Positions 16,820 through 25,583 of a stretch of 64,000 nt of DNA are shown in pieces. The translations under genes were made by a program, and so were the position numbers. The stretch lies in NCBI GenBank assembly GCA_030680745.1, contig JAUXUR010000046.1, positions 1-64,000 on the forward strand. The letters run 5' to 3'. The DNA is from Alphaproteobacteria bacterium (GTDB taxonomy: Bacteria > Pseudomonadota > Alphaproteobacteria > JAUXUR01). The first letter of the stretch is position 1; each line of letters begins with the position of its first letter. The notes below the pieces were generated by a model. It did not search any database. It was given only the letters and a program-made list of their open reading frames with translations, and was not told the DNA's origin.

Positions 16820-18431
16820 ACTTATCTATTTTATCTTGTGATTTCAATGATTTTAAAGACGCTAACAACCACCCAATAATGAACCATAAAAGCGCCATGC
16901 GCCAATTATTGAAAAAGCTACGTGTTGGTAAAAATGGAAAAAATGAAATAATAAAACAAGTTACAAGACCTATTTGAATCGGTAGATTTTGCCAAAGAGG
17001 ATATAATTTAATCATTTTATATATCCATGTCGCCAATAAAATCAAAATAATAAAAACGCCAATAATGCCGGTTTCAACTAAAAGCTCAACATAAAAATTG
17101 TGTGAATGAAGACCACATCTTCTTTCTATATTATCTGTTGGTCCATATTTTGCTTCAACGCATTTTTTTTGAAAATTACGTATACCAACACCTAAAAGTG
17201 GATTTTCTAGAAAAATTTTAAAACTTCGTGTCCAAATTTGAATATAGTGCTCTTGGGAAGAAATGTTTATTTGTTCAGGGTTTTCTATTGCTAGTTGATT
17301 CTGCGCAGGTGGCGTTATATTGGGTTCTGCAATAGGTTGTTGTACGGGTGGCGTTAAAATAGGTTCTGCAACAGGTTGTTGTACGGGTGGTGTTAAAATA
17401 GGTTCTGGAACAGGTTTTTGCACAGGCGGTGTTAAGGTAGGTTCTGCAATAGGTTTTTGAACAGGCGGTGTTATATTGGGTTCTGTAACAGGTTGTTGTA
17501 CGGGTGGTGTTAAAATAGGTTCTGCAACAGATTTTTGAACAGGTGGCGTTATATTGGGTTCTGCAATAGGTTTTTGTACGGGTGGTGTTAAAATTGGTTC
17601 TGCAATAGGTTCATTTTGTTTGTTAGGAAATAAATATAAAATAATTGCATTTAGTTGTATGGCTGTTTCAGTAAAGATTCTATCTTTTGTGACATGATTA
17701 AAAGATGCAATAAAAATGCTTGATGAAATGACAAGGATGCTTGTCATTGCCAGATACTTTCTTTTATTTTTCCATAAAAGGCCTGCGCTTATAAAGCCGA
17801 TATATAAAAGTGGAATTTGTACACGTTCTCCAGATAAAATGATGGGCATTATTGTAAAAAACATTAAAAAAATGCCTAATATCGTATAAAAAATAGATTT
17901 TTTTTTCCATAAAAAATAGAGCGACACAAGTAATGCTGGATAAAGTAAATAATGAAGATATCCGCCGATTCGTAGATGGCGAATAGGACCTGTAAGCCTG
18001 TTCGTAACATGTTTTTGATACCCAAAAAGATCAACATCAAAGAAATATTGATAATACGTATCGATCATTGCAAATGTTAAAACAATGCTCAAAACAATCA
18101 AAAGATATTTTTGTAAATCAGGTTTCTCTGAAAGTGTATGTTCCAGCGCAATGCCGAAAAAAATAAAGCGGATAAAACCAACGCCATGTTTAAAGGCATC
18201 ATTAAAATCGATGGCTATAAAACTGATGGCCATAATGTAAATCCAGAAAAATAAAGCGATTTGCACCCATTTTTCATGAATCCATCTAAAATCTTTTTTA
18301 TATGCTGAGCGTATTAAAAATGCTACTGAAACAATGCTCAGCATGACATCTGTGATGCCTGCCCCTAAAAGAAGAAAAAGAGGAAAAAGACAGATGATAT
18401 AATTTGGTATATTTGTTACTATTCTGTACAT
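16818..18431 (-). CDS. waaL: O-antigen ligase-like (Wzy_C) membrane protein with Pro-rich repeat insert
   Basis: A 537-residue polytopic membrane protein with about 11 helices. The Wzy_C hallmark features are present: GERVQ (201-205), the late periplasmic loop, NPLLGVGIRNF (410-420) and HSHNFYVELLVETG (442-455) with the conserved His. WaaL enzymes join polysaccharide from undecaprenyl diphosphate to lipid A-core at the periplasmic face; a polymerase role is an alternative. The unusual part is residues 276-379, eight tandem 13-residue units of the pattern AEPxxTPPVQxPx inserted in the loop before the catalytic region. GAGGGT precedes the ATG. Confidence 0.75.
   Translation of the reverse strand: MYRIVTNIPNYIICLFPLFLLLGAGITDVMLSIVSVAFLIRSAYKKDFRWIHEKWVQIALFFWIYIMAISFIAIDFNDAFKHGVGFIRFIFFGIALEHTLSEKPDLQKYLLIVLSIVLTFAMIDTYYQYFFDVDLFGYQKHVTNRLTGPIRHLRIGGYLHYLLYPALLVSLYFLWKKKSIFYTILGIFLMFFTIMPIILSGERVQIPLLYIGFISAGLLWKNKRKYLAMTSILVISSSIFIASFNHVTKDRIFTETAIQLNAIILYLFPNKQNEPIAEPILTPPVQKPIAEPNITPPVQKSVAEPILTPPVQQPVTEPNITPPVQKPIAEPTLTPPVQKPVPEPILTPPVQQPVAEPILTPPVQQPIAEPNITPPAQNQLAIENPEQINISSQEHYIQIWTRSFKIFLENPLLGVGIRNFQKKCVEAKYGPTDNIERRCGLHSHNFYVELLVETGIIGVFIILILLATWIYKMIKLYPLWQNLPIQIGLVTCFIISFFPFLPTRSFFNNWRMALLWFIIGWLLASLKSLKSQDKIDK
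17295..17606. repeat. Minisatellite: 8 units of 39 bp inside the ligase gene
   Basis: Eight imperfect 39-bp direct repeats encode 13-residue units with a constant EP..TPPVQ core and alternating IL/NI/TL and IA/VA/VP/VT variants. All are in frame, so unit gain or loss would not break the gene. The repeats occupy a predicted periplasmic loop. Confidence 0.9.
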
Positions 18432-18506
18432 ATTTCACCCTCTATAATCAGGGTATAATACCTAAAGACACAGCAAAGCGCAAAATTTTTTAAGGAATTT
18501 CGTTAA

Positions 18507-20342
18507 ATGGCACCTATTCTTGGACTTAAAGACGCCTCACTTACTTTTGGCACACGTCCAATTTTTAATATGATCTCGTTGTTTTTAGATGAGGGTGACA
18601 GGGCTTGTCTTGTGGGACGCAATGGCGAAGGTAAGACGACTTTGCTGAATATTTTAGCGGGATTACAAGAACTTGATAAAGGTGAAAGGCAAATTTCACT
18701 CAATACACATTTAGCTTATGTACCACAAGTTCCTTTTTTTGATCATAACGCAAATGTTGCTGACTTTGTTGCAGAAGGCTTAGATGCGCACGAAACCAAT
18801 GATCCGCATTTTAGCGCAAAGGATGATTACCGCGTTCAAATGATGATGGATGTCTTTAAAATGCGGCCGGATCAAAAATTATCAGAATTATCAGGGGGTG
18901 AATCGCGACGCGTGGCGCTTGCAAAAGCGCTGATATCAGAACCCAATATCTTATTGCTTGATGAACCAACCAATCATCTTGATATTGATGCCATTTTATG
19001 GCTTGAAAATTATTTAATAAATTTCAAAGGGGCGATGCTTGTTATAAGTCATGATCGATCATTCCTTAAAAAAATCACGAATAAAACATTTTGGCTTGAT
19101 CGTGGGCAATTACGTACGCAATCACGTGGCTATCAATTTTTTGATGAATGGATGGATGATATCTATCGTATTGAAGAACAAACGCTTCATAAAATGGATC
19201 AAAAAATTAAGTCTGAGCTTTTATGGTTGCGCGAAGGATTAAGCGCGCGACGCAAACGCGATCAAGGTAGATTGCGCAAACTCAATAATATGCGCACAGA
19301 AAGACGAGAGCATTTACATAAAAAAGTGGGTGTTAAATTAGAAGCAAGTGAAGGTAAATTAGGTGGCAAAGCTGTTTGTGATATTATTAAATTACATAAA
19401 AGTTTTGATGATTTATGTATTGTACAGAATTTTGATTTAGAGATTCAACGTAAAGATCGCATTGGTATTGTAGGGCCTAATGGTATTGGTAAAACAAGCT
19501 TCTTAAAATTATTATTGGGTGAGCTCACCCCTGATCAAGGTAAAATAAAATGGGGTGTTGGTATTGAACCTCTTTATTTCGATCAAAAGCGAAATCAATT
19601 GAATGAGAATCTTACCTTATGGGAAACATTGTGTCCTACAGGTGGTGATTATGTTTCCATTAGTGGTAAGCCAAAACATGTGGTCGGGTACTTAAAAGAT
19701 TTTTTATTTGATGAAAAACAAGCCCATCATTATGTTAAAACCCTTTCGGGTGGTGAAAAAAACAGACTTCTTTTAGCCAAACTTTTTACGCAACCCAGTA
19801 ATATCATTATTCTAGATGAGCCCACTAATGATTTGGATATGGAAACGCTCGATCTTTTGGAAGAGATGATCGCTAATTATGAAGGAACTATTATTATTGT
19901 CAGTCATGATCGTGACTTCTTAGATCAAACAACGACCTATTTATTAGCTTTTGAAGGTAAAGGTAAAATATCTATTTTTGTAGGTGGATATAGCGATTAT
20001 TTACAAAAGAAAACTGATGCTGAAAAATTAAATATATCAAAGGAAAAAGCGTCAAAGCAAAAATCAACTGAAAAAAAAGAAAATGTGACGCAAAGCCCAA
20101 AAGTTAAATTAAGTTATAATGATCAACGAGATCTTAAAGAATTACCTGGTAAAATCGACCAATTAAATATTTCAATAAAAACACTTGAGAAAAAACTTCA
20201 AGATCCGTATCTTTATAGCAGCAATCCAACCCTATTTGCTGAAACAAGCGCACAATTAGAAAAAGCACAAAAACAAGCACATGACGCTGAAGAAAGATTG
20301 CTCCATTTATTAATTTTAGAAGAAGAGCTTCATAAAAAGTGA
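18507..20342 (+). CDS. uup: ABC-F family ATPase, Uup-like
   Basis: A 611-residue soluble protein with two ABC domains: Walker A GRNGEGKT (37-44) and GPNGIGKT (about 325-332), signatures LSGGESRR and LSGGEKNR, and LLDEPTNHLD / ILDEPTNDLD Walker B motifs. The inter-domain arm is rich in Arg and Lys. A C-terminal coiled-coil domain (about 520-611) marks the Uup subgroup, which acts on ribosomes or branched DNA, and not a membrane transporter. AAGGAA precedes the ATG. Its TGA overlaps the GTG of the next gene. Confidence 0.85.
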   Translation: MAPILGLKDASLTFGTRPIFNMISLFLDEGDRACLVGRNGEGKTTLLNILAGLQELDKGERQISLNTHLAYVPQVPFFDHNANVADFVAEGLDAHETNDPHFSAKDDYRVQMMMDVFKMRPDQKLSELSGGESRRVALAKALISEPNILLLDEPTNHLDIDAILWLENYLINFKGAMLVISHDRSFLKKITNKTFWLDRGQLRTQSRGYQFFDEWMDDIYRIEEQTLHKMDQKIKSELLWLREGLSARRKRDQGRLRKLNNMRTERREHLHKKVGVKLEASEGKLGGKAVCDIIKLHKSFDDLCIVQNFDLEIQRKDRIGIVGPNGIGKTSFLKLLLGELTPDQGKIKWGVGIEPLYFDQKRNQLNENLTLWETLCPTGGDYVSISGKPKHVVGYLKDFLFDEKQAHHYVKTLSGGEKNRLLLAKLFTQPSNIIILDEPTNDLDMETLDLLEEMIANYEGTIIIVSHDRDFLDQTTTYLLAFEGKGKISIFVGGYSDYLQKKTDAEKLNISKEKASKQKSTEKKENVTQSPKVKLSYNDQRDLKELPGKIDQLNISIKTLEKKLQDPYLYSSNPTLFAETSAQLEKAQKQAHDAEERLLHLLILEEELHKK

Positions 20343-21196
20343 AACCCCTTGATATAATATCGGCAATTTGTGTAATTGGACTTTGGGCCGGTAATTTTGT
20401 TGCGGCAAAATACATGCTTAATTATTGGCCACCTTTTTTTATGTCGGCTATTCGTTTTGGTGTAGTGGCTGTTTTACTTTTGCCTTTTGCGAAAATCCCC
20501 TATGGTGCTTTTAAAAAAATTTTTTATTTATCCTTTACTTTGGGTATTTTGCATTTTGGATTGATTATGGTTGGTTTAAAAGGCTTGGATGCTTCAACCT
20601 CCACCATTGCTGTCCAAGCGGGCGTACCTTTTAGTGTATTGCTAGCAAGTATTGTGCTAAAAGAAAAATTATATGCACATCAAATTGTAGGTATTTGTAT
20701 TTCTTTTATTGGCTTCCTTGTATTGGTGGGTGAACCACAAATTTTTTCAAGATTAGGACCATTCTTAATTGTGGTTGCTGCAGCTTTTTTTTGGGCGATT
20801 GCTAACCTTCAATCACGCGGTCTTAAAGATATTAGTGGCTTTACACTGAATGCTTGGTTTGCCCTTTTCACGATGCCAGAATTATTAATTATGAGCTTTG
20901 TAACCGAAGATGGACAAATGGAAGGGTTGCTGGAAGCGGATTTAACAACTTATTTTTGTTTAATGTATACCGTTGTGATGTCAACGATTGTGGCTTACGG
21001 CATGTGGTATCGATTATTATCGAAATATCCAGTGAGTCAAGTAGCACCGTTTAACATGCTGAGTCCTTTTTTTGGCGCCCTTTTTGGTGTTTTATTTTAC
21101 AATGAATCAATGACATGGTTGAAAATTATAGGCGCTGTTGTAATTGTTGCAGGTGTGTCAGTTCTTGTGTTTTATAAACCGAAACAAAAATCATAA
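20339..21196 (+). CDS. EamA/DMT family transporter
   Basis: A 285-residue protein with ten predicted helices in two EamA repeats (about 1-135 and 140-280). These drug/metabolite transporters move amino acids or other metabolites; the substrate is not predictable. The start is GTG at 20339, overlapping the Uup TGA by four bases, so translation is coupled. The last two bases of its TAA are the first bases of a family A palindromic element. Confidence 0.8.
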   Translation: MKPLDIISAICVIGLWAGNFVAAKYMLNYWPPFFMSAIRFGVVAVLLLPFAKIPYGAFKKIFYLSFTLGILHFGLIMVGLKGLDASTSTIAVQAGVPFSVLLASIVLKEKLYAHQIVGICISFIGFLVLVGEPQIFSRLGPFLIVVAAAFFWAIANLQSRGLKDISGFTLNAWFALFTMPELLIMSFVTEDGQMEGLLEADLTTYFCLMYTVVMSTIVAYGMWYRLLSKYPVSQVAPFNMLSPFFGALFGVLFYNESMTWLKIIGAVVIVAGVSVLVFYKPKQKS

Positions 21197-21314
21197 CTAT
21201 TCATCTTATGGGCAAATTTGTCGTCAAGTCTGCGCCTTCCAGTACTCATGTACTTTAGTACATTCCGTGCCGGTTCTCGACTTTTCTAAACTTTGCCTCA
21301 TAATCTGGATAGTT
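21195..21314 (+). repeat. Palindromic element family A, copy A1
   Basis: About 120 bp bounded by imperfect inverted repeats (AACTATTCATCTTATG at the left, CATAATCTGGATAGTT at the right). The centre holds a CTCATGTAC / GTACATTCCG hairpin. It begins inside the stop codon of the EamA gene. Related copies: 29711-29780, 35600-35720, 41291-41411 and a degenerate one near 23444-23544. Confidence 0.85.
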
Positions 21315-21339
21315 AGCAATTAAATTTTTAGGAACTAAT

Positions 21340-22035
21340 ATGAGTTCAATTATTAAATATCCATCACCCAATTTTAATGAAAGACCAAAAAACGCTCAAA
21401 TTTCTTTGATAATTCTCCATTATACCGAAATGGCCCCTGTTCAGGGGGCTATTGATCGTTTGTGTGATCCCGAAGCAAAAGTAAGTGCTCATTATTTAAT
21501 TGAACAAAATGGTCAAATATATCAACTTATTGAGGATAAACACCGCGCTTGGCATGCAGGTATTTCATCATGGCAAGGATGTGAAGATGTCAATAATATC
21601 TCGATCGGTATTGAATTAGACCATCCAGGACATATATCTTCAGCGCCTTATCCTAAAATATTAATGGCGTCATTGCTGAAATTGATTAAATTTCTTTGTG
21701 TAAAACACAAGATTAATAAAAAACAAATTTGGGGACATTCGGATATTGCGCCTGATCGTAAAATTGATCCTGGTGAATTTTTTGATTGGCAATTTTTAGC
21801 GCAACATGGTTTTGGGATGTGGTTTGAAGAACAGGATGTTAATGATTTAATTATGGATAAGCAACAAGCGATTGTTTGGCTTCAACAAATCGGATATGAA
21901 GTTGATGAATCTCAATCTTTAGAAAATGTTATAAAAGCTTTTCAGCGTCATTTTTATCAAGAAAATATCACAGGTGCATTAGATCTTAAAACTTATTGTC
22001 GATTGGGTCTTTTAATTCAACAAAACTTTCGCTAG
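21340..22035 (+). CDS. N-acetylmuramoyl-L-alanine amidase, AmpD/AmiD type
   Basis: A 231-residue zinc amidase that cleaves the bond between N-acetylmuramic acid and the stem peptide. Zinc ligands are His27 (LHYTE), His133 (WGHSD) and Asp143 (KIDPG); Glu92 in IGIELDH is the likely catalytic acid. A C-terminal peptidoglycan-binding-like domain (about 172-228) follows. There is no signal peptide, which favours an AmpD-like cytoplasmic recycling role over secreted AmiD. Family B element B1 starts 16 nt after its stop. Confidence 0.85.
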   Translation: MSSIIKYPSPNFNERPKNAQISLIILHYTEMAPVQGAIDRLCDPEAKVSAHYLIEQNGQIYQLIEDKHRAWHAGISSWQGCEDVNNISIGIELDHPGHISSAPYPKILMASLLKLIKFLCVKHKINKKQIWGHSDIAPDRKIDPGEFFDWQFLAQHGFGMWFEEQDVNDLIMDKQQAIVWLQQIGYEVDESQSLENVIKAFQRHFYQENITGALDLKTYCRLGLLIQQNFR

Positions 22036-22051
22036 ACTTTTACATAAAGAT

Positions 22052-22197
22052 TAGACTTCTTTCGAAACTCGCTGGTGTGAGGCAAGTAATAGGAAGTTTG
22101 GCACGGAAGACCACAATGTATCCTTATATACATGAGGATCTGAGTACCAAAATGACGCATTAATTGACCACAACAGTAGAGTTTCGAAAGAAGTCTA
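22052..22197 (+). repeat. Palindromic element family B, copy B1
   Basis: A 146-bp element with perfect 19-bp terminal inverted repeats (TAGACTTCTTTCGAAACTC), starting and ending in TA. The core contains AATGTATCC-TTATA-TACATGAG. It follows the amidase stop. Other copies: 55968-56112, 62650-62795 and a degenerate one at 50285-50389. It is a MITE-like structure with no coding capacity. Confidence 0.9.
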
Positions 22198-22271
22198 TTA
22201 TACTTAGTGACCTCCCGGATAAATGAGGAGGTAATAATGAGGCAAATTGCCAAAAGAAGTGGGGAAATACC

Positions 22272-22925
22272 ATGAAAAAGCTTTATATAACCCTTTTAAC
22301 GGGTCTCTTTTGCGCGAGCTTTTCAACAAATTCATTTTCATATGAGCGTTATGCACTTGATAAGGTGCTCATGACTAAAAAATGTGCGACAAGTTATCAA
22401 ACCTGTGATTTAAAACGTGCTGATTTACGTGGACGTAAGCTCAATAAACTTTATGCAAGACGTGCTAAAATGTCTGGAGCGCAATTACAATATGCGAATC
22501 TTAGGGGTGCCGATTTAAGACATGCTCATCTTGATTTTGCTAATTTATCAGGTGCAGATTTAACAAATGCTGATTTGCGTGGTGCATATTTACATGATGC
22601 TAATGTATCAGGTGCTATTTTCAAAGGTGCATTACTTGATAAAGCTAATCTTCGTAAAGTAGACGCACGTGATGCCCATTTCAAAAACGCTAAAATACGT
22701 AAAGCCAATCTCAATCATGGTGATTTCAGAGATGCTGATTTTACAGGTGTCAATATGCGCCGCACAAAACAACATGGCGCGAATTTTAGGGGCGCTATTT
22801 TCAAAGGTACAAGGCAACATCAAATTCATCAACCTCATAACACATTATTTGATCCTTCTAAAAAGCGTCTTCATGTACCAGTACATGTAAGATTAGTGCA
22901 CGCAATACACAGACAAAAACAGTAA
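22272..22925 (+). CDS. Secreted pentapeptide-repeat protein
   Basis: A 217-residue protein with a signal peptide (about 1-23) followed by some 25 consecutive A(D/N)LxX-type pentapeptides (about residues 48-178), predicted to fold as a right-handed beta-helix. The C-terminal tail is basic and His-rich. Pentapeptide proteins can mimic DNA or act as scaffolds, but a secreted one has no predictable target. Element C1 begins immediately after its stop, and a strong terminator follows at 23068. Confidence 0.85.
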   Translation: MKKLYITLLTGLFCASFSTNSFSYERYALDKVLMTKKCATSYQTCDLKRADLRGRKLNKLYARRAKMSGAQLQYANLRGADLRHAHLDFANLSGADLTNADLRGAYLHDANVSGAIFKGALLDKANLRKVDARDAHFKNAKIRKANLNHGDFRDADFTGVNMRRTKQHGANFRGAIFKGTRQHQIHQPHNTLFDPSKKRLHVPVHVRLVHAIHRQKQ

Positions 22926-23032
22926 TATAGTGAAATGACTTAAAATTGATACATCGTCAAACCTTTCTCATGTAGGAAGAGACTATACATCGCGCGTCAT
23001 TTCTTGTTTAAATTTCAAGTCATTTCACTATA
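22926..23032 (+). repeat. Palindromic element family C, copy C1
   Basis: A 107-bp element with 21-bp terminal inverted repeats (20 of 21 matching; left end TATAGTGAAATGACTT). It begins at the base after the pentapeptide gene stop. The centre reads CTCATGTAGGAAGAGACTATACATCG-like, related to the core of families A and D. A disrupted copy is at 29779-30034. Confidence 0.85.
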
Positions 23033-23067
23033 AATAAATTTATTACTAAATATTTTTTTCTGGTTTA

Positions 23068-23094
23068 AGGCGTTCGTTTTTCGAACGCTTTTTT
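23068..23094 (+). terminator. Rho-independent terminator
   Basis: GCGTTCG (23070-23076) pairs perfectly with CGAACGC (23082-23088) across a five-T loop and is followed by six Ts. It should end transcription from the pentapeptide gene through element C1. Confidence 0.9.
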
Positions 23095-23097
23095 ATT

Positions 23098-23202
23098 TAT
23101 AGTCGATAGACATTGGAAGGATACATCGTCATGCCTTGCTCATGTATATAGGGATACACTTCGCTCGTGTTCCTTGTCTACTTCTCAAGTCTATCGACTA
23201 TA
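23098..23202 (+). repeat. Palindromic element family D, copy D1
   Basis: A 105-bp element with perfect 14-bp inverted ends (TATAGTCGATAGAC and its complement). The core CTCATGTATATAGGGATACACTTCGCTCG is shared in outline with families A and B. It directly follows the 23068 terminator. Confidence 0.85.
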
Positions 23203-23585
23203 GCCAAGTTTTATGTGTAATGCGCGGAATCTTAAATCGTTAAAATGCAATCCTTTTGAAATTTCCTTAGAAACGAAATTTAACCAGTTTAAATATTAAA
23301 TTTATCAAATAGGCTTAGGTCTTGCTTCCTGCCTTTTTAATATTTTTTAGCTCGGTTAAAATAATTCAGATTTCAATTTTATATGCTTTATTAAATTGAT
23401 ATTATTGGCATATCTCTCTAGATCCTTGCTCACGCACGATATAAACATGTGAGAAAGCCTAGAAAGAAAATTAAATAACATGTATTTAAATACATGAATC
23501 TAAAGCACGAACCTAATGACGCATTTACCCATAATTGGGTTATTAAAAAGGCCCTTTTGAAGGCCTCACAAAAAGGGAGAGCACA
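23203..23585 (+). repeat. Intergenic region with degenerate family A element
   Basis: No gene is supportable here. About 23444-23544 resembles family A (left AACATGTGAGAAAGCCTAG, right CCCATAATTGGGTTATT), though the middle has diverged. The rest is AT-rich. The end carries the AGGGAGA Shine-Dalgarno (23574-23580) of the patatin gene and a small AAGGCCC/GGCCT hairpin. Confidence 0.5.
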
Positions 23586-24653
23586 ATGGTTAAAAATCAA
23601 ACACCAACTCAAAATAATAATGTTTCTGCGCCTAAGAAAAATGATAAAAAGAAAGTTGCTCTTGCTCTTCAAGGTGGCGGTGCTCATGGCGCTTTTACCT
23701 GGGGTGTTTTGGATCGTTTATTTGAAGATGGACGCTTTGAAATTGAAGGCCTAAGTGGAACGAGCGCTGGTGGCATGAATGCTGTTGCTGCGGCCCAAGG
23801 GCTTGTTAAAGGTGGCAACCAAGGTGCTCGTGATTCACTTAATCATTTTTGGGAAAAAATTAGTGAATCTTCACGTCATAGCCCTTTAAAACCAGGTCCT
23901 ATTGATCGTTTTCAAGGCAAATGGACGATGAATCAATCACCTTTTTTTGTTGCTTTCGAATATATGACACGGATGTTTTCGCCTTATGAGTTCAATCCTT
24001 TCGATACAAACCCTTTACGTGATGTCGTTAAAGAGCTTTTTGATTTTCCACTCTTAAACAAGACAATCTTTCCTAAAGTCTTTTTAGCAGCAACCCATGT
24101 CTATACGGGTAAAGTAAAAGTTTTTGGGAATGAAGATTTAAAATCTGAATGTGTTTTAGCGTCAGCTTGCTTGCCTTTCTTACACCGCGCTGTTGACGTT
24201 GATGGTGAATTTTATTGGGATGGCGGTTTTATCGGTAATCCTGTTTTATTTCCATTAATCGATAATTGCCCAACATCAGATATTATTCTTGTGCGTATCA
24301 ATCCTATTACACGTCCAACTTTACCAACACATGCACGTGATATTCTCGATAGGTTGAATGAAATCACCAGTAATGCGTCTATGATTCGTGAAATGCGCGC
24401 AATTGCCTTTATCACCAAATTAATCGATGATGGCAAAATTACCGATGGTTCCTTAAAACGTTTATTTATGCATGATATTGCTGCTGAAGACGAATTCCAA
24501 CAACTTGGTTTCTCAAGTAAACTAAATGCTGAATGGGATTTCTTAACGCATCTTAAAGAAGTTGGTCGTAATGTCACTGATACATGGATCAAAAAGAATT
24601 TTGATAAAATTGGCAAAGAATCGTCAGGCAACATTTACGAAGAATTTATGTGA
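23586..24653 (+). CDS. Patatin-like phospholipase family protein
   Basis: A 355-residue protein with a Ser-Asp dyad: the oxyanion-hole motif QGGGAHG (29-35), nucleophile Ser60 in GTSAG, and Asp212 in the DGG motif. These enzymes hydrolyse acyl chains from phospholipids. There is no obvious signal peptide; the first 22 residues are polar and lysine-rich, so secretion would need a non-Sec route. In intracellular bacteria such enzymes can act on host membranes, but a role in own-lipid turnover is equally possible. A good Shine-Dalgarno fixes the start. Confidence 0.88.
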   Translation: MVKNQTPTQNNNVSAPKKNDKKKVALALQGGGAHGAFTWGVLDRLFEDGRFEIEGLSGTSAGGMNAVAAAQGLVKGGNQGARDSLNHFWEKISESSRHSPLKPGPIDRFQGKWTMNQSPFFVAFEYMTRMFSPYEFNPFDTNPLRDVVKELFDFPLLNKTIFPKVFLAATHVYTGKVKVFGNEDLKSECVLASACLPFLHRAVDVDGEFYWDGGFIGNPVLFPLIDNCPTSDIILVRINPITRPTLPTHARDILDRLNEITSNASMIREMRAIAFITKLIDDGKITDGSLKRLFMHDIAAEDEFQQLGFSSKLNAEWDFLTHLKEVGRNVTDTWIKKNFDKIGKESSGNIYEEFM

Positions 24654-24674
24654 TAATTATAATGTGTTTGCTTT

Positions 24675-24790
24675 TATTGTCGATAGACTTGAGAAGCAAA
24701 CAAGGAATGAGGAGCGAAGTGTAGTTTCTTCCTGCGTGAGAAATGAATGACGCTCTATTAACCAAAATGGAAAATACTATAATTGACACT
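24675..24790 (+). repeat. Partial family D element (D2) with mosaic tail
   Basis: TTGTCGATAGACTTGAGAAG followed by GGAGCGAAGTGTAG matches the left half of family D read from the opposite strand of D1. The right terminus is missing. The tail (about 24748-24783, GACGCTCTATTAACCAAAAT) instead matches a segment at about 27587-27620. It is a broken or recombined element 21 nt past the patatin gene. Confidence 0.6.
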
Positions 24791-24819
24791 TTGCCACCTT
24801 TTGCGTGTCGTGTACATTT

Positions 24820-24856
24820 CCTATTGAATTAAAATCATATCATTTAATTCAATAGG
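24820..24856. repeat. 14-bp perfect hairpin
   Basis: CCTATTGAATTAAA (24820-24833) and its exact complement (24843-24856) form a 14-bp stem with a 9-nt loop. It lies between the patatin gene and the small secreted pseudogene on the opposite strand, so it may end transcription, but T-runs are poor. Part of a TTTTTTGTCTGGCAGATTGA repeat (compare 27545 and 40623) follows at about 24870. Confidence 0.5.
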
Positions 24857-24969
24857 ATAGCCCTGGTTTTGTTTTTTGTCTGGCAGATTGAGGCTTTTTA
24901 TATGAGAAACGATTAACGCTCACATTTAAATGAGAATTTTTCCCTTCACTTACACAAATTTAGCAGTTT

Positions 24970-25216
24970 TTAATCCGCATATCCTTTAGCGAGATTTTTA
25001 TTACAGATACTTATAAAAGTACTTTTGTTTACTCCTTTATGAAGTGTATCTTTGTATGGTTTCTCGCCTTTTTTTATAAGTTTTTCATATATATAAGCCG
25101 TTGTAGCAAGTCCTCCACTCGTTACAGATTGCCATATATCCGAACATCTATCTGCAAAAGCATTGAGTGATATGAATGTGAAAAGAGAAAGTAGAATAGC
25201 TGTTTTTTTATAATTT
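24970..25216 (-). pseudogene. Small secreted protein gene lacking its start codon
   Basis: The minus strand carries an uninterrupted frame from about 25212 to a TAA at 24970 encoding KK-TAILLSLFTFISLNAFA, a typical signal peptide, then a mature part of about 60 residues beginning DRCSD and holding two cysteines. A perfect AGGAGG (25217-25222) sits at the right distance, but where ATG-AAA should be the sequence reads AT followed by seven As, as if the G were deleted. No other in-frame start fits. It is either a freshly inactivated gene or a homopolymer sequencing error; if intact the product would be about 80 residues. Family unknown. Confidence 0.6.
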
Positions 25217-25385
25217 CCTCCTACATGTTTATACCTATAATTCTATCAGATTGTACAATAAAAAAAATAACAAAATAAATTTTATATTCAAATATATCAT
25301 CAATATTTTTCAATTAAGAAAAGTTAACTATATAATGAAATTATTTTTAATATTTTGTCTTATAAAATATCTTAGAATGCATTTG

Positions 25386-25482
25386 GTGTCACTTATAGGT
25401 AATGATATGGAAGCAGAGAGCTAGGGAATATTGCTGCGTCTGAAGTAATGTGAAATATCAATAAACTCTAAAAGTGACGCCA
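25386..25482. repeat. Candidate inverted-repeat element
   Basis: GGTGTCACTTATAG (about 25387-25400) and CTAAAAGTGACGCC (about 25468-25481) are inverted repeats with two mismatches, bounding about 95 bp with no coding. Only one copy is seen in this window. The surrounding 25230-25583 stretch is otherwise very AT-rich with no gene I can support. Confidence 0.35.
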
Positions 25483-25583
25483 TAGAAATGACGGAAATTT
25501 CTCACATTTTATGTTTAGCTTGAAAATATAAATATAATTCGTTATAAGATTACAAACATACACAGTAATAATTGGGATCAAAA

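Noticed and set aside
17295-17606. Regularly spaced repeats, considered as a CRISPR array
   Set aside because: Units are contiguous 39-bp direct repeats with no unique spacers, and they are translated in frame within the ligase gene.
22032-22253. Minus-strand open frame of 73 codons
   Set aside because: It lies across family B element B1. Similar frames arise from the palindromic repeat itself (also at 62522-62770 and 55840-56058), with no Shine-Dalgarno.
22669-22890. Second plus-strand frame in the pentapeptide gene, and antisense frames at 22526-22838
   Set aside because: The regular 15-bp codon pattern of pentapeptide repeats keeps other frames open; only the annotated frame has a signal peptide and sensible composition.
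25335-25424. A 29-codon frame starting ATGAAATTATTTTTAATA
   Set aside because: It starts like a signal peptide but has no Shine-Dalgarno and stops within the candidate inverted-repeat element; too short to support.
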